57,108 nt of DNA from SVTX01 sp964567085 (GCA_964567085.1 CAZMKU010000002.1:1-57108); one strand, 5' to 3'; positions 24,711 to 34,872 are shown, numbered from the stretch's first letter. The notes: generated by a model not told the origin, from the sequence alone. Made by a program: numbers and translations.

Positions 24711-26048
24711 ATGGACTATACGATCAATACTTCGTGCGGCGCCCTGAAGGGCTGCGCCGGACGCGCTTCGGGCATCGCTGCTTACAAAGGAATTCGATAC
24801 GCCACCGCACGCCGATGGGAATATCCGCAAATAGTAACTCATTGGGAAGGCGTTTACGACGCTACCGAGTACGGCGCGTGCAGCTATCAGCCACGCTCCT
24901 TTTACAATGAAGAGGAAAACCTGAAGAAAATATTTTATTACAACGAATTTCGCAAGGGTGAATCATACGCGTACAGCGAGGACTGTCTTTTCTTAAACGT
25001 ATTCACTCCCGAAAACGCGAAGGACGGCGATGACCTGCCCGTTCTCGTTTATATTCACGGCGGCGGATTTACAGGCGGATGCGGCCACGAAAAGCATTTC
25101 GACTGCCCCGAATGGCCGCGTGAAAATATAATCGGCGTTACTATCAATTACCGCCTTGGCCCTATGGGATTTATGTGTCTGCCCGAGCTCAAGGAAGAGG
25201 CAGGACACACGGGCAACTACGGTCTTTTCGACCAAATGACTGCCATCCGGTGGGTAAAGAACAACATTTCGGCATTCGGCGGTGACCCCGATAATATTAC
25301 TATTATGGGACAAAGCGCGGGCGCGGCAAGCGTCCAGCTTCTCTCAACAAGCCCCCTGACCGAAGGATTATTTCAAAAGGCGGTAATGTCAAGCGGATGC
25401 GGTTTGGGCAGCTTTATGTCCGTGAACGCAGAAAAATCCGCGGAATTCTGGCAGCAGATTATGAAAAGATGCGGCTGTGACACTCTTGAACAATTCCGCG
25501 CCCTCCCTCCCGAGAAGCTTTTCGAGGCGTGGCAGACGGGCAAAAAGGAAATTAAGGGCGGAAATGCCGCGACCTTCCCTGTAATCGACAACTACTTCTT
25601 TTCAAAAGACTTTGTTCCGCGCGACATTCCCTATATGGCAGGCTCGACGAGTGAGGATTTGGCGCCTCCCATATTGCACGGTGTGACGAAAAAGTGGATA
25701 TCAAAAAGAAGCACCCCAAGCTACTCCTGGTATTTTGACCGTCGGCTCCCCGGCGACGACTGTGGCGCATGGCATTCCGCAGATCTTTGGTATTGGTTCG
25801 GCACGCTCGATAACTGCTGGCGTCCTATGGAGCATAAGGATCATTCACTTTCCGAGCAAATGGTCAAATACCTCTGCTGCTTTGCTAAAAGCGGAGATCC
25901 CAACGGAGAAGATTTACCCGAATGGACTCCCTCATCAAAAAAGCAAAAGAGAGTTCTTATGCTCGGTGAGAAAGAAACGCATATGGGTAAGCCTCCCGCA
26001 TTAAAAATGATAAAAACCATGCTTACGAGCAAATCCGTGGGCGAATAA
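24711..26048 (+). CDS. Carboxylesterase, type B (PnbA-like)
   Basis: Alpha/beta-hydrolase of 445 residues. The oxyanion-hole motif HGGGF is at 116-120, the nucleophile Ser 202 lies in GQSAGAAS, and the catalytic His is probably in the GAWHSADLWYWFG segment, typical of bacterial type-B esterases. No signal peptide, so cytoplasmic. Together with the symporter just upstream it may import and then deacylate an esterified plant glycan fragment or glycoside; that link is inferred from adjacency only. The ATG at 24711 has AAAGG upstream. A strong bidirectional terminator follows. Confidence 0.87.
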   Translation: MDYTINTSCGALKGCAGRASGIAAYKGIRYATARRWEYPQIVTHWEGVYDATEYGACSYQPRSFYNEEENLKKIFYYNEFRKGESYAYSEDCLFLNVFTPENAKDGDDLPVLVYIHGGGFTGGCGHEKHFDCPEWPRENIIGVTINYRLGPMGFMCLPELKEEAGHTGNYGLFDQMTAIRWVKNNISAFGGDPDNITIMGQSAGAASVQLLSTSPLTEGLFQKAVMSSGCGLGSFMSVNAEKSAEFWQQIMKRCGCDTLEQFRALPPEKLFEAWQTGKKEIKGGNAATFPVIDNYFFSKDFVPRDIPYMAGSTSEDLAPPILHGVTKKWISKRSTPSYSWYFDRRLPGDDCGAWHSADLWYWFGTLDNCWRPMEHKDHSLSEQMVKYLCCFAKSGDPNGEDLPEWTPSSKKQKRVLMLGEKETHMGKPPALKMIKTMLTSKSVGE

Positions 26049-26052
26049 AAAT

Positions 26053-26087
26053 AAACACCTTCGAAGGATTTTCCTTCGAAGGTGTTT
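26053..26087. terminator. Bidirectional terminator between convergent units
   Basis: A perfect 15-bp stem (AAACACCTTCGAAGG and its complement) with a 5-nt ATTTT loop, T-run after it on the plus strand and A-rich before it. It serves the carboxylesterase on the plus strand and the ABC-transporter operon on the minus strand, whose last stop is at 26105. Confidence 0.92.
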
Positions 26088-26104
26088 TTCTGTATATCGG
26101 GAAA

Positions 26105-27343
26105 TTACTCTGCGGTAAGACCCGAGCGCTCAATACCTTCAACGAGGTATCTCTGCAAAAATGCGTAAAGCACAACAAGAGGTGCTATTATCATAAGAAG
26201 CGACGTATTTCTGATCGTTTCATTATAAAGCGACTGTCCTACGTAGTCAAGTCTCAAGGAATTGGGGATGTCGGTTGCTATATCCTTCAACAAATAGAGA
26301 TTGTTGGTCGATCCCGACTTCCACGTTCCCGAGGTAGTCAAAAATAGCTTTCCTGTGTAGAACGTATCCGTCCACTGCCAGCAGAATGCAAACAGGAACA
26401 CCGTGATCATCATGGGCACGGACATAGGAAGAATGATCTGGAAGAACGTTCTGAAGTCACCCGAGCCGTCGATGTATGCAGATTCTTCAATGGAATCGGG
26501 GATTCCGCGGAAGAACTGACGAAGCATAAAGATATACAAGCCGTTCTTGAACGCAAGACCCGTCAAGGAAAGAATGATGAACGGAACTCTTGTGTTCAAA
26601 AGATTAATGGCGTTATCCTTTGATATCAAAACGATATTTTGCGCATTCTTGGCGAACATCGGACCGAGAACGCTATTATTCTTAAACGTATTCGCAAAGA
26701 ACATCGCGATGTCGTGTAAAAATCCGCCTTCCTTGAATATGTCGATCTTGGCAAGAACCTTATCAACACCCTCGATGCCAACGGATGCGCCGCCCGAAAG
26801 GAAGTTCACTATGCCAAATATATCGAAGGACTTAAAGCCCGTATAAATAGCATAATAAAGCGTCTTGTGAGGAACGACCATCGTAAATATAACGAGAAGG
26901 AATATGATCTTATTGCCCTTGAACTTATATTTAGCAAGACCGTAAGCGACAAGACAGCAGGTAAACGTCTGGAGTACCGCGCACGTAAACGAAAGCCTAA
27001 ACGTATTCCAGAACGCCTTCAGATAGTGGTTTTCCTTGAATATCGCCTTGTACGTGTCAAGCGTAAAATTTCTCGGAATAAGCCTTACCGTCGCGTCAAC
27101 CAAGTCCTCGGGGGACATAAACGAACCCGTTATCTTTGTAAAGAAGGGATAAAGAACTATGTAAGCAATACCAAGCAAGAATATAAATCTTGCGATCTTG
27201 ATTACTACACCCGAAAGAAAGTAGAAATTGAGGAACTTTGCTTTAAGTCTTTCCTTAAGCGGAGTTCTCTCGAACTCAACCCTGATCTTGTTCTTGGATT
27301 CTTTCTTTATTCTGGGAGCAGAATTTGTGTTTTGAACATCCAT
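26105..27343 (-). CDS. Carbohydrate ABC transporter permease (MalG type) with a large inserted loop
   Basis: Inner-membrane permease subunit of a sugar ABC importer, 412 residues against about 280-300 usual. The EAA loop that contacts the ATPase is recognisable as ESAYIDGSGDFRTFFQIILP near residues 287-306. The extra length has two sources: a basic N-terminal extension of about 40 residues, and an inserted segment of roughly 80 residues (about 172-252) between hydrophobic helices before the FIILSLTGLAFKNG helix. The partner is the permease at 27360-28307. It is the last gene of the minus-strand operon. No ATPase gene is nearby. Substrate unknown. Confidence 0.88.
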   Translation of the reverse strand: MDVQNTNSAPRIKKESKNKIRVEFERTPLKERLKAKFLNFYFLSGVVIKIARFIFLLGIAYIVLYPFFTKITGSFMSPEDLVDATVRLIPRNFTLDTYKAIFKENHYLKAFWNTFRLSFTCAVLQTFTCCLVAYGLAKYKFKGNKIIFLLVIFTMVVPHKTLYYAIYTGFKSFDIFGIVNFLSGGASVGIEGVDKVLAKIDIFKEGGFLHDIAMFFANTFKNNSVLGPMFAKNAQNIVLISKDNAINLLNTRVPFIILSLTGLAFKNGLYIFMLRQFFRGIPDSIEESAYIDGSGDFRTFFQIILPMSVPMMITVFLFAFCWQWTDTFYTGKLFLTTSGTWKSGSTNNLYLLKDIATDIPNSLRLDYVGQSLYNETIRNTSLLMIIAPLVVLYAFLQRYLVEGIERSGLTAE

Positions 27344-27359
27344 ATCTCTACCTCCTCTC

Positions 27360-28307
27360 TTAGTCTTTACGCTGATAGAATACGAACATTGACATAATAC
27401 CCGCCACTACGGCAATAATGAGCATTACCATCAAGAAATACATCCATGACATCGCAGCGCCAACCTCGGGCTCCTTCTTATTGATATTATCAATAAACGT
27501 CATAACTGTATTATTTTCAGTCGTAAACGCGTCGATTACCGTATACACCGCATTTACGAGGATCATCGGGCTTATCATCGGGAAGGTGATCTTCCAGAAG
27601 GTTTCCCATCCCGTCGCGCCGTCGATCTTACAAGCCTCGTAAATGGCAGGAGAAATCGACTGAAGACCCGAGAGGAATATAAGCATCTGTACGCCCGAAC
27701 GGTTTACAATGTCGTAAATATTATTTATGATCTGAACAACGTATTCTACAAGCTCCTGTCCGACCTTCATATTGGAGAACAGGGCTTCGATGTCCAACGC
27801 CGATACGATATCGGAGGACGCGCTCGACCCCGCGCCACTGTCAATTCCCACGGAATCCGTGGACATTGATGATTCAGTGGGGGTCATAATACCCGTTGCA
27901 AGTACAACAGGAAGGAAGAATATAGCGCGGAACGCTGCTCTTCCCGCCATCTTCTGATTAAGAAGAATAGCCATAAAAAGTGAAAACAGCAAAATAGCAG
28001 GTATATCGAAGATCATCTCGCCAAGACCCGGCAAGAGAGTTTCGAGAAACGCGTGCTCTGTGAGAGCTGTCTGGTAGTTACGGAAGCCTACAAACTCAGG
28101 CTCAAGTCGGATATCCTCCACGAGCATAAACGTGGACTTGAGCGAGTTTACAATAATAGGAAGGTAAACACAAACAAAACCGATTATAAAGGGGAGGACA
28201 AACCACCAGCCCGCGCGAGCCTTTCGCTTATCGAGAGATGCTATTTTCTTTTTCTTGGGAGCGGCATTTCTGCCGCTCTTACATTTAAGCTTTACTTCGC
28301 TTGTCAT
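27360..28307 (-). CDS. Sugar ABC transporter permease (MalF type) with serine-rich loop
   Basis: Permease subunit, 315 residues. A lysine-rich N-terminus precedes the first helix (WWFVLPFIIGFVCVYLPII); the EAA motif is YEACKIDGATGWETFWKITFPM near residue 240. Between the third and fourth helices there is an unusual Ser/Asp-rich loop (TESSMSTDSVGIDSGAGSS) followed by an amphipathic segment. Its partner permease also carries an inserted loop at the matching topological place. Start could be the ATG at 28307 or a GTG at 28313; both follow AAGGAGGAG. Confidence 0.87.
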   Translation of the reverse strand: MTSEVKLKCKSGRNAAPKKKKIASLDKRKARAGWWFVLPFIIGFVCVYLPIIVNSLKSTFMLVEDIRLEPEFVGFRNYQTALTEHAFLETLLPGLGEMIFDIPAILLFSLFMAILLNQKMAGRAAFRAIFFLPVVLATGIMTPTESSMSTDSVGIDSGAGSSASSDIVSALDIEALFSNMKVGQELVEYVVQIINNIYDIVNRSGVQMLIFLSGLQSISPAIYEACKIDGATGWETFWKITFPMISPMILVNAVYTVIDAFTTENNTVMTFIDNINKKEPEVGAAMSWMYFLMVMLIIAVVAGIMSMFVFYQRKD

Positions 28308-28322
28308 ATTCACATCTCCTCC

Positions 28323-31300
28323 TTATTTCTTTATAACTACAAAATCATATGCGGGGATCGTGTAGCGAACACCGTCGTACACGAGCGTTACCATATAGTT
28401 GTTGTAGTTGAGAAGCATCGTCTTATATGCCTCGCCGTCAAGTGTTCCGTACGTTACGGCAATAATATTATCCGTAGCGTAATGGGATTTTTCTTCCTCT
28501 TCCTCTATGACGGTTTCCTCGTCTTCGATCTCAAGCTCAAGTCTTGCTTGAATTTCTTCTTCAGTTATCTTAAGCTCCTCGGGAATATTGCCCGCAAAGG
28601 ACGCGCTGTCAATATAAGCGTTAACTATAGCTTCGAGCGCGATCTTGCTGTCAGTCATAGACTTCATAAGAGTATACTCGGCACGTGTATTTACGTCTTC
28701 GCCCGAGCGGTACATGATCTCACCGTCAGAGTCAAGAATGTAATTGCCCGCCTCGTCAACGAGAGCGTAGATCGTAACGCCGTCAAGCTCGCCCGCTTCC
28801 TTATACTTGATCGCGGTGTAAACAGAACCGTCAAAGAAGTAGTAATCAGCTATCGAGCCATCTTCATTCTTGGAATAGTAGTAATACTGACCGTTAGCCT
28901 TTCTGCTCATATAAACACCGTTACCGCAATCCTTTTCCTCTGAAGGAACAACGATTACGTTCTGGCCATCCAAATTCCAAGCCTCGTCGTCGCCCGCATC
29001 TGCCGCTACGATATCGTAGTACTTGAAATCCTCGATGCTGTTACCTACGAGCGCAACCTTTTCGTCGTCAATGGTAACTACGTAGTAAACCTGGCTACGG
29101 TAAGAGCCCGTCTTATTGCCGTCGGCATCGTATCCGTAGTAACGGATAATATCGCTTCCCTTTGTGGGAATCTTCGTATCGGATGATACAAAAGCAAATC
29201 TTGCCTCTGTAAGAGCGCTCTCTGCAACCGCGATCTGAGATATAGCCTGTTCAGTAAGCGGAAGCGCAGGATTATCAAGCAGCTCTGCGGCCTTGATAAC
29301 CTCAACCGCCTCGTATGCGGAAGCAACCCTTTCGTTGAGCTCCTCAATGGTAGACTTGATCTGTTCAAGGTCCTTAACGAGCTTAACGATAGCAGAAGTC
29401 AATCTGTTCTTCAAGGACTTAACCTGTGTATAAAGCGTCTCATAGCCCTCATCACCCTCGCTCAGTTGTGCAAGAGCAGCGCAATTACTATTATAAGTTG
29501 CAAGGAACTCGTTGATGAGCGCCTCATCCTCCTTAGCCGTTACGCTAAAGATCTTCCAAACCTCTTCATACTGCTTGTTAGCCCAGATCTGAATATCACG
29601 GCATTCCTGTCTTGCTGCAGAAACCTCATTCAGCTTTTCCTGCTTTTCAATTTCAACGATGTTTTCCTGCATATTCTGGAATTCTTCCATTTCCGCAAGA
29701 ATATCACTCTGAATTTCGTCAAGGTCAGGCACACGCTCTGCATTTTCAACGTACTCGTGTCCGATAATGAACTTATCCTGAACGTCATAGAGAGCATCAT
29801 TGAGCTTGTTGTAAATATCAACTATATCATCCTTCCAGATGTCGTATCTTACGGAGTAGTACTTAGAGAAGAACTCGTTTTCCTTAAGATTCTGTGTATT
29901 CCGGTAGGACAGGATAAAGTAGGGGGACGCTCCGTTTTCAATTGCCTTGAGCATTGCGTATTCCATATTACCCTCCATGTTAAGAGGAGAGCCCGCAAAC
30001 TGAACGGAGCCGTGGAGAACGACGCCCAGGAAAGGAACTGATTCGGAGGAGATGTTATAACGCGAGGAGTCAAGAGCAACACCCAAAATATGGTCAACGT
30101 ACTTCCAAGAGTACGAGTTTCCGCCCTGTGTCATAACCTGATTATAGGTATTGTCAAGATACTCGAGCGCGCTGACGGTATAATCCTTGGAGTCTTCTCT
30201 GTTATAAGGCTCATCCTCATCAAAGTCGGAGTTGAGCGTGTAACCGAGCGACGCTACGGAAATACCAATAACGTTGTCGAACTTTTCTGCATAATTCTTC
30301 GTGATCTTTTCGTAGAATCTCGAGAAATATGCGGGAGAAATTGCAAGCTCGTAGTAGTTTACCATACCCTGCGTTGCAGTGTACGTTCTACGGCTCGCGT
30401 AACGGTCGTCGATGGTCTTAACCACGTGCTTGTTGAGGTTAATGCCGTCGAACATACCCGTATACTTAACGTAAGCGAATTCAAAGTCGGGGAAAATACC
30501 GAGATTCGTATTATCTCCCTCGTTTACCTCAGCGGCGTAGTTAAGAAGCTCCTGGAAGCCGCTCTTGCCGCCAACCGCGCTTTCAATCTTAAATCGGTAA
30601 GGAACCTGTGATTCAAGACCTCCGTTCGCATAGCCCGTAAGCTTGAAGTTTACGTTCGTAATGCCGTCCTCTCCCGCGGAAATATCCTCGTACATCGTCC
30701 TTATATCCTCAAAGGTCGTAAGAGGCGTCATCGTCTTTACGGGAATCGAGAGCACCTTTTCAAGCGTCTCGAGCGCGCCGAAGGTTTCAATGTAAAGCGG
30801 GATATCCTCCGTAAGGTCATCGCTCGTAAGAGGTGTCAGTATAGGATCGTCACCCGACATAAGATAATCTCTGTAAGCAACCGCCATACCGAACCAGGAC
30901 GTATCGTACGTCTCGTATTCAGTACCCTCGGGAGCCTCGTAGTCGGAAAGAAGAACGTATCTTATTCTGTAGCTTCCAACGTACTTCTTATCACACGTAA
31001 CCGTCCATTCGTTGTTTTCCTGATTTACGGAAAGCGAATCGGAAATAGTATACGAGTCCGTAGGTCTGGGAGTCACCTTTATCTGGAGCGAGTTATACTC
31101 GCTCTTTGAGCCGTGATGGTTTGTGGAAAGCTCGGAGAGCGCGTCGCCCTCTTCTATTATCGCCACAAAGCCTCTCTTATCGGTAATAGCCTCCTTCGTC
31201 AGCACCGAGCTATTCAAAATATCCGCATACGTAAGATCGGTTCCCGATACGACGAAGCTTCCTATTCTGTTTCTGATCTTCGCGTTAACGGTTTCATCAA

Positions 31301-32678
31301 GGTACTTGTCGGCAAGACCTGCGTTGAGAACTACCTCGAATTCCTCGCCTGTATTATCGTCAACACCCTTGTACTTGTAATAAACCGTTTCTTCAACCGC
31401 GCCGAATACGGGATAAGAAATCGACTTCTGATATTCTCCCGTAACCGCATGGTATGCATAGTCCTGACCGTATACCTTACCGCTTACCGTTTTCGCGGTG
31501 TTGATATTGAGGTCCTGATAATCAAAGAGCGCGCCCGAGCCGTCGGGGAAGAAGTTGTAGCCCTCGTAAGAGTTGCTGCCCGCGCCCATATAAGGGAGAA
31601 CAGTAACGGATTCAAGTCTGTAGAGAGACTCGTTAAATCTGATACCGTTTGCGGGAAGTCTTACGGAAAGACCGTTCTCATCAATGGTATATTCAAGAGC
31701 CATCTTGAACAAGGGGGGATTTGCGTCCTTTGATACGTACTGAGTCTGAGTATGATCCTCTTCAAGATCCTCATAGGTATAATCGGGAGCATAGCTCTTG
31801 ATTATATTTTCGCATCTTGCGAGCTCGTATTCAGTAGCATTGGGGTCAAACACGTAAACCGCCATAGTCTTTGTAGCAGGATACTGGGAATTGATAAGCT
31901 CCTGCTCCTTCTTAGACATATTGGACGTGTCGTAGAACGTGTAATATGCCTGGAATTTTTCAAGCTCGTGTCTTGCGTCTCTGTCACCGGGGGCAATATT
32001 GCTCTCCATAGTGGCGAGAATTTCCTCGAATCTTGACTTTTCAATAAGCATAGGTACAAGCATCTTCGCCTGTTCACGTCCCATTGTGTATTCTACACGA
32101 ATACCGTTTTTGATATTTTTTATCGTTATCTGATTTCTGTAAGCTGCCTCTCTGAAGCTTAAAAACGTATTCGTAACGTTGTCAGAGATGCTTGTGTACT
32201 TAACGATGATCTGAGAGAGAAGCTCTTCCTTTGTGGAGTTATCGTTCTCATCCGCCTTGGAAGCGCCTACGTCGTAAGGATTGGAGAACAATATCTCATC
32301 CGTAACCTTATTTCTGAAAGCAACCTCACCGCTGTAAGAGTCTACGTAAAGCTCGTAATCGCCAACCGTTCTCCTGAGCTCCATCGTTGCGAGCTTTTCC
32401 TCGGGAGTCGCGTAGATAGTCTCCTTATATAAAGTAGCCTTATCTACCGTGGTTGCCTCCTCGGATTCCTCCTCGTCCTCGGCAACCTCGGAGGTATCAG
32501 TCTCCTCCCCGCCGTCTTCGCTGTCCTCACTGTCAGTGAACTCGTCATCCGCAAATTCATCGTCAAGCTCGTCGTCGAACTCATCTGCGGATACGCCAAT
32601 CGTCATCAAAGCTGTCATTGAACCGAGAATTAACAAAACAGTTAAGAGCAGCGATATTATTCTAATGTAATTTTTCAT
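28323..32678 (-). CDS. Large secreted DUF5696-type protein of a sugar-uptake locus
   Basis: 1451 residues. A signal peptide (residues 1-31, ending VSA) leads into a very acidic spacer (about 32-80). The next part resembles DUF5696 proteins that occur beside sugar ABC transporters in Paenibacillus and Clostridia: YELYVDSYSGEVAFRNK, then PYMGAGSNSYEGYNFFPDGSG, and a barrel-like region with DISAGEDGITNVNFKLTGY and FPDFEFAYVKY. The family is often compared with glycoside hydrolases but has no proven reaction. Residues about 1010-1180 form a long helical, probably coiled-coil insertion not expected in shorter members. No anchor motif (LPXTG, SLH or lipobox) is seen. Family call is from recall, not a search. 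Confidence 0.72.
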   Translation of the reverse strand: MKNYIRIISLLLTVLLILGSMTALMTIGVSADEFDDELDDEFADDEFTDSEDSEDGGEETDTSEVAEDEEESEEATTVDKATLYKETIYATPEEKLATMELRRTVGDYELYVDSYSGEVAFRNKVTDEILFSNPYDVGASKADENDNSTKEELLSQIIVKYTSISDNVTNTFLSFREAAYRNQITIKNIKNGIRVEYTMGREQAKMLVPMLIEKSRFEEILATMESNIAPGDRDARHELEKFQAYYTFYDTSNMSKKEQELINSQYPATKTMAVYVFDPNATEYELARCENIIKSYAPDYTYEDLEEDHTQTQYVSKDANPPLFKMALEYTIDENGLSVRLPANGIRFNESLYRLESVTVLPYMGAGSNSYEGYNFFPDGSGALFDYQDLNINTAKTVSGKVYGQDYAYHAVTGEYQKSISYPVFGAVEETVYYKYKGVDDNTGEEFEVVLNAGLADKYLDETVNAKIRNRIGSFVVSGTDLTYADILNSSVLTKEAITDKRGFVAIIEEGDALSELSTNHHGSKSEYNSLQIKVTPRPTDSYTISDSLSVNQENNEWTVTCDKKYVGSYRIRYVLLSDYEAPEGTEYETYDTSWFGMAVAYRDYLMSGDDPILTPLTSDDLTEDIPLYIETFGALETLEKVLSIPVKTMTPLTTFEDIRTMYEDISAGEDGITNVNFKLTGYANGGLESQVPYRFKIESAVGGKSGFQELLNYAAEVNEGDNTNLGIFPDFEFAYVKYTGMFDGINLNKHVVKTIDDRYASRRTYTATQGMVNYYELAISPAYFSRFYEKITKNYAEKFDNVIGISVASLGYTLNSDFDEDEPYNREDSKDYTVSALEYLDNTYNQVMTQGGNSYSWKYVDHILGVALDSSRYNISSESVPFLGVVLHGSVQFAGSPLNMEGNMEYAMLKAIENGASPYFILSYRNTQNLKENEFFSKYYSVRYDIWKDDIVDIYNKLNDALYDVQDKFIIGHEYVENAERVPDLDEIQSDILAEMEEFQNMQENIVEIEKQEKLNEVSAARQECRDIQIWANKQYEEVWKIFSVTAKEDEALINEFLATYNSNCAALAQLSEGDEGYETLYTQVKSLKNRLTSAIVKLVKDLEQIKSTIEELNERVASAYEAVEVIKAAELLDNPALPLTEQAISQIAVAESALTEARFAFVSSDTKIPTKGSDIIRYYGYDADGNKTGSYRSQVYYVVTIDDEKVALVGNSIEDFKYYDIVAADAGDDEAWNLDGQNVIVVPSEEKDCGNGVYMSRKANGQYYYYSKNEDGSIADYYFFDGSVYTAIKYKEAGELDGVTIYALVDEAGNYILDSDGEIMYRSGEDVNTRAEYTLMKSMTDSKIALEAIVNAYIDSASFAGNIPEELKITEEEIQARLELEIEDEETVIEEEEEKSHYATDNIIAVTYGTLDGEAYKTMLLNYNNYMVTLVYDGVRYTIPAYDFVVIKK

Positions 32679-32701
32679 ACTATCCTTCTCCTATCTGTAA
32701 A

Positions 32702-34855
32702 TTAAAGTCGGAACCGAATTTCTGTAACGATATTTGTTACGAGACTCACCATCTTCGAAATAAGCGTCGAGAACAAAATCGCAATAAACATAATAAAGAT
32801 CATCGCAACCGCGGTGCCCGCGATAGTGATTATATTCTTACCCATCGTGTAATCGTGTGTAACCTGCGTACCGAAGAAGATAAGCAATGCAAGCCAGATA
32901 AACGCAAACGTCGTAATAAGGTTGATAATGCTTATTTCCGTAGAGATGCAGAAGTTCGAAAAGATCGTCACGGGGATAATAAGGATCGGCAGGGGAAGCA
33001 AGCTGTAAGAGCAAGCAATGAAGATGTCCTTGAAGCTACCTTCACCCTCAAAAAGCGTGGTAAGACACCAGTTTGCAACTACGAAAAGGAAGAGCGGAAC
33101 GAGAACGCTGAGCGCCTGACCCCAGATAGTTCCGTAATTGCCCTCGGGATTCATAAGATAGCCCGAGCCAACCGACTGGTAGAAGAACGCGATAATTGTA
33201 ACCGCGATATATACGAGCGACGCTCTTATCGAGCCGCGCTTTTCGTGCTTCAGATCCCAGAAGCCGTCAAACGGATGGACCATAACGTAGAAGCCGTATG
33301 CAAGCTCCTCGCCAAATGTCTTCTTTTTACCCGAAACCGCTGCAGCCTTATTGACCTTCGTAATAAACTTATTGAAGAGAACAACGCCTGCGATAATAAC
33401 GCCTATGATCGCGATAAGAACGAGGAAGTAATTTGACATCCATTCCTTTCTTATTTCCTTATAGGAGTTAGACCAGTTTTCCGTGTCGTACGCGGATTCG
33501 AAGTATTCAAGCGACCTTTCATAGTCACCGTTTCTGTACATAGCCTGACCGATACCTACGTAAGCCGCGTCGAAGTTCGAGTTGGACTTAAGCACGTCGG
33601 TCCATTTGTTGATAGCCGTATCGAAGTCCTGATCGTTTTCAGCCGCAATAGCCTCAAGGATCGTATCGCCGTATGGCTCGCGCTTAAATACGGTAAAGTT
33701 ATTTGTTGACTGCGAGGAGTCAAGGACGAGCATCTTGTCGCCCTGATAGGTAATAGCCGTGATTCTCACGATGCTTCCCATCATATTACCCGTTTCGCCA
33801 AAGGCAAAGAGCAGGTTGCCGTTCTTATCGTAGGTGTAGATACGGCTTCTCTTCTGGTCGATGATCGACCATGTTCCCTCTTCTCCCTCCGCAACGTCTA
33901 CGATCTTGGATACGCCGTTGTCATCAGCATCAGCGTCCTTGGAGGCGTTGCTGTAGTCGATCTCACCGACAGGCGGCCAGAATCCGTTACGCGCCATGAT
34001 CTCGTCACCGCTCGTGTTGAGCTTCTTAACGGGCATATACGTACCGTCCGTAGCCTTCGCCAGGATCTGGCTCTGAACCGTAGCCTCGGAAATAGTCGAC
34101 GTGGTTACGTAGATAAATCCGTCGGAGCTGAGCGCGATATTGTTAAACTCGGTAGATACGTTTTCCGTCTGCTGAGACTGCTGCTCTTCTGTACGAAGCT
34201 TTCTCCAGATCTTTTCCCACGCGGAAATTTCAGTTGCCTGCGCGCCGATAAATTTCTGGAACTGACCGTTATCGGTCAATATGATAATACCCTGATAGGT
34301 GGATGCGGATACAACGAAAAGTCTGTTGTATGCGTCAACCGCAAGCGCTATGGGCTCATACTTCGCATCGTCGCCAAAAAGGCTTGATTCGGGCGCTTCG
34401 AGTATTTTCTTGAAGCTGCCGTCGAGATTGAACGCAACTATTCGGGATTTGCCGGTGTCGCACACCCAGATCGTATCGTCGCTTACGAACACGCCCTTGG
34501 GGCCCGAAAGTGTATCGTCGTTGCCGACGCTGTTCTTGAACGTAGAGATCTCGAACTTGAATTCATAGTATCTCGAAAGAACCACGATTCTGTTGTTACC
34601 CGTGTCCGCGATATATACGTTACCTGATTTATCGGTAATAATATCGCTGGGAGAATTCAAGGCAACCTCGAGTCCCATTTTTTCGGAGTCTATCGTATCC
34701 TCAACGTCATACGCGTCAGGAGAAAGAAGCGGATATCCGTCGATAGAATACGTGTACGTCTGATAAGCAGATGATGCCTGAGCTCCTATTATTGCGCAGG
34801 AGGCGATCATAATTACTGCAAATACAACGCACAATATTCTTGTGATGTTTTTCAT
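32702..34855 (-). CDS. NHL-repeat, TPR and Yip1-domain membrane protein
   Basis: 717 residues with three parts. After a signal sequence (about 1-28) residues 60-400 form a beta-propeller of NHL repeats, seen in LNSPSDIITDKSGNVYIADTGNNRI (in part) and again in GPKGVFVSDDTIWVCDTGKSRI. Residues about 405-465 are TPR-like (AINKWTDVLKSNSNFDAAYVGIGQAMYRNGDYERSLEYF, partly quoted here by its A/N/Y pattern). A membrane helix at about 475-495 is followed by a cytoplasmic link and a four-to-five helix Yip1-type domain to the C-terminus. The propeller should be outside the cell. Similar proteins accompany DUF5696 genes in sugar loci; function unknown. Confidence 0.78.
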   Translation of the reverse strand: MKNITRILCVVFAVIMIASCAIIGAQASSAYQTYTYSIDGYPLLSPDAYDVEDTIDSEKMGLEVALNSPSDIITDKSGNVYIADTGNNRIVVLSRYYEFKFEISTFKNSVGNDDTLSGPKGVFVSDDTIWVCDTGKSRIVAFNLDGSFKKILEAPESSLFGDDAKYEPIALAVDAYNRLFVVSASTYQGIIILTDNGQFQKFIGAQATEISAWEKIWRKLRTEEQQSQQTENVSTEFNNIALSSDGFIYVTTSTISEATVQSQILAKATDGTYMPVKKLNTSGDEIMARNGFWPPVGEIDYSNASKDADADDNGVSKIVDVAEGEEGTWSIIDQKRSRIYTYDKNGNLLFAFGETGNMMGSIVRITAITYQGDKMLVLDSSQSTNNFTVFKREPYGDTILEAIAAENDQDFDTAINKWTDVLKSNSNFDAAYVGIGQAMYRNGDYERSLEYFESAYDTENWSNSYKEIRKEWMSNYFLVLIAIIGVIIAGVVLFNKFITKVNKAAAVSGKKKTFGEELAYGFYVMVHPFDGFWDLKHEKRGSIRASLVYIAVTIIAFFYQSVGSGYLMNPEGNYGTIWGQALSVLVPLFLFVVANWCLTTLFEGEGSFKDIFIACSYSLLPLPILIIPVTIFSNFCISTEISIINLITTFAFIWLALLIFFGTQVTHDYTMGKNIITIAGTAVAMIFIMFIAILFSTLISKMVSLVTNIVTEIRFRL

Positions 34856-34872
34856 TAGATTTCCTCCTAAAA

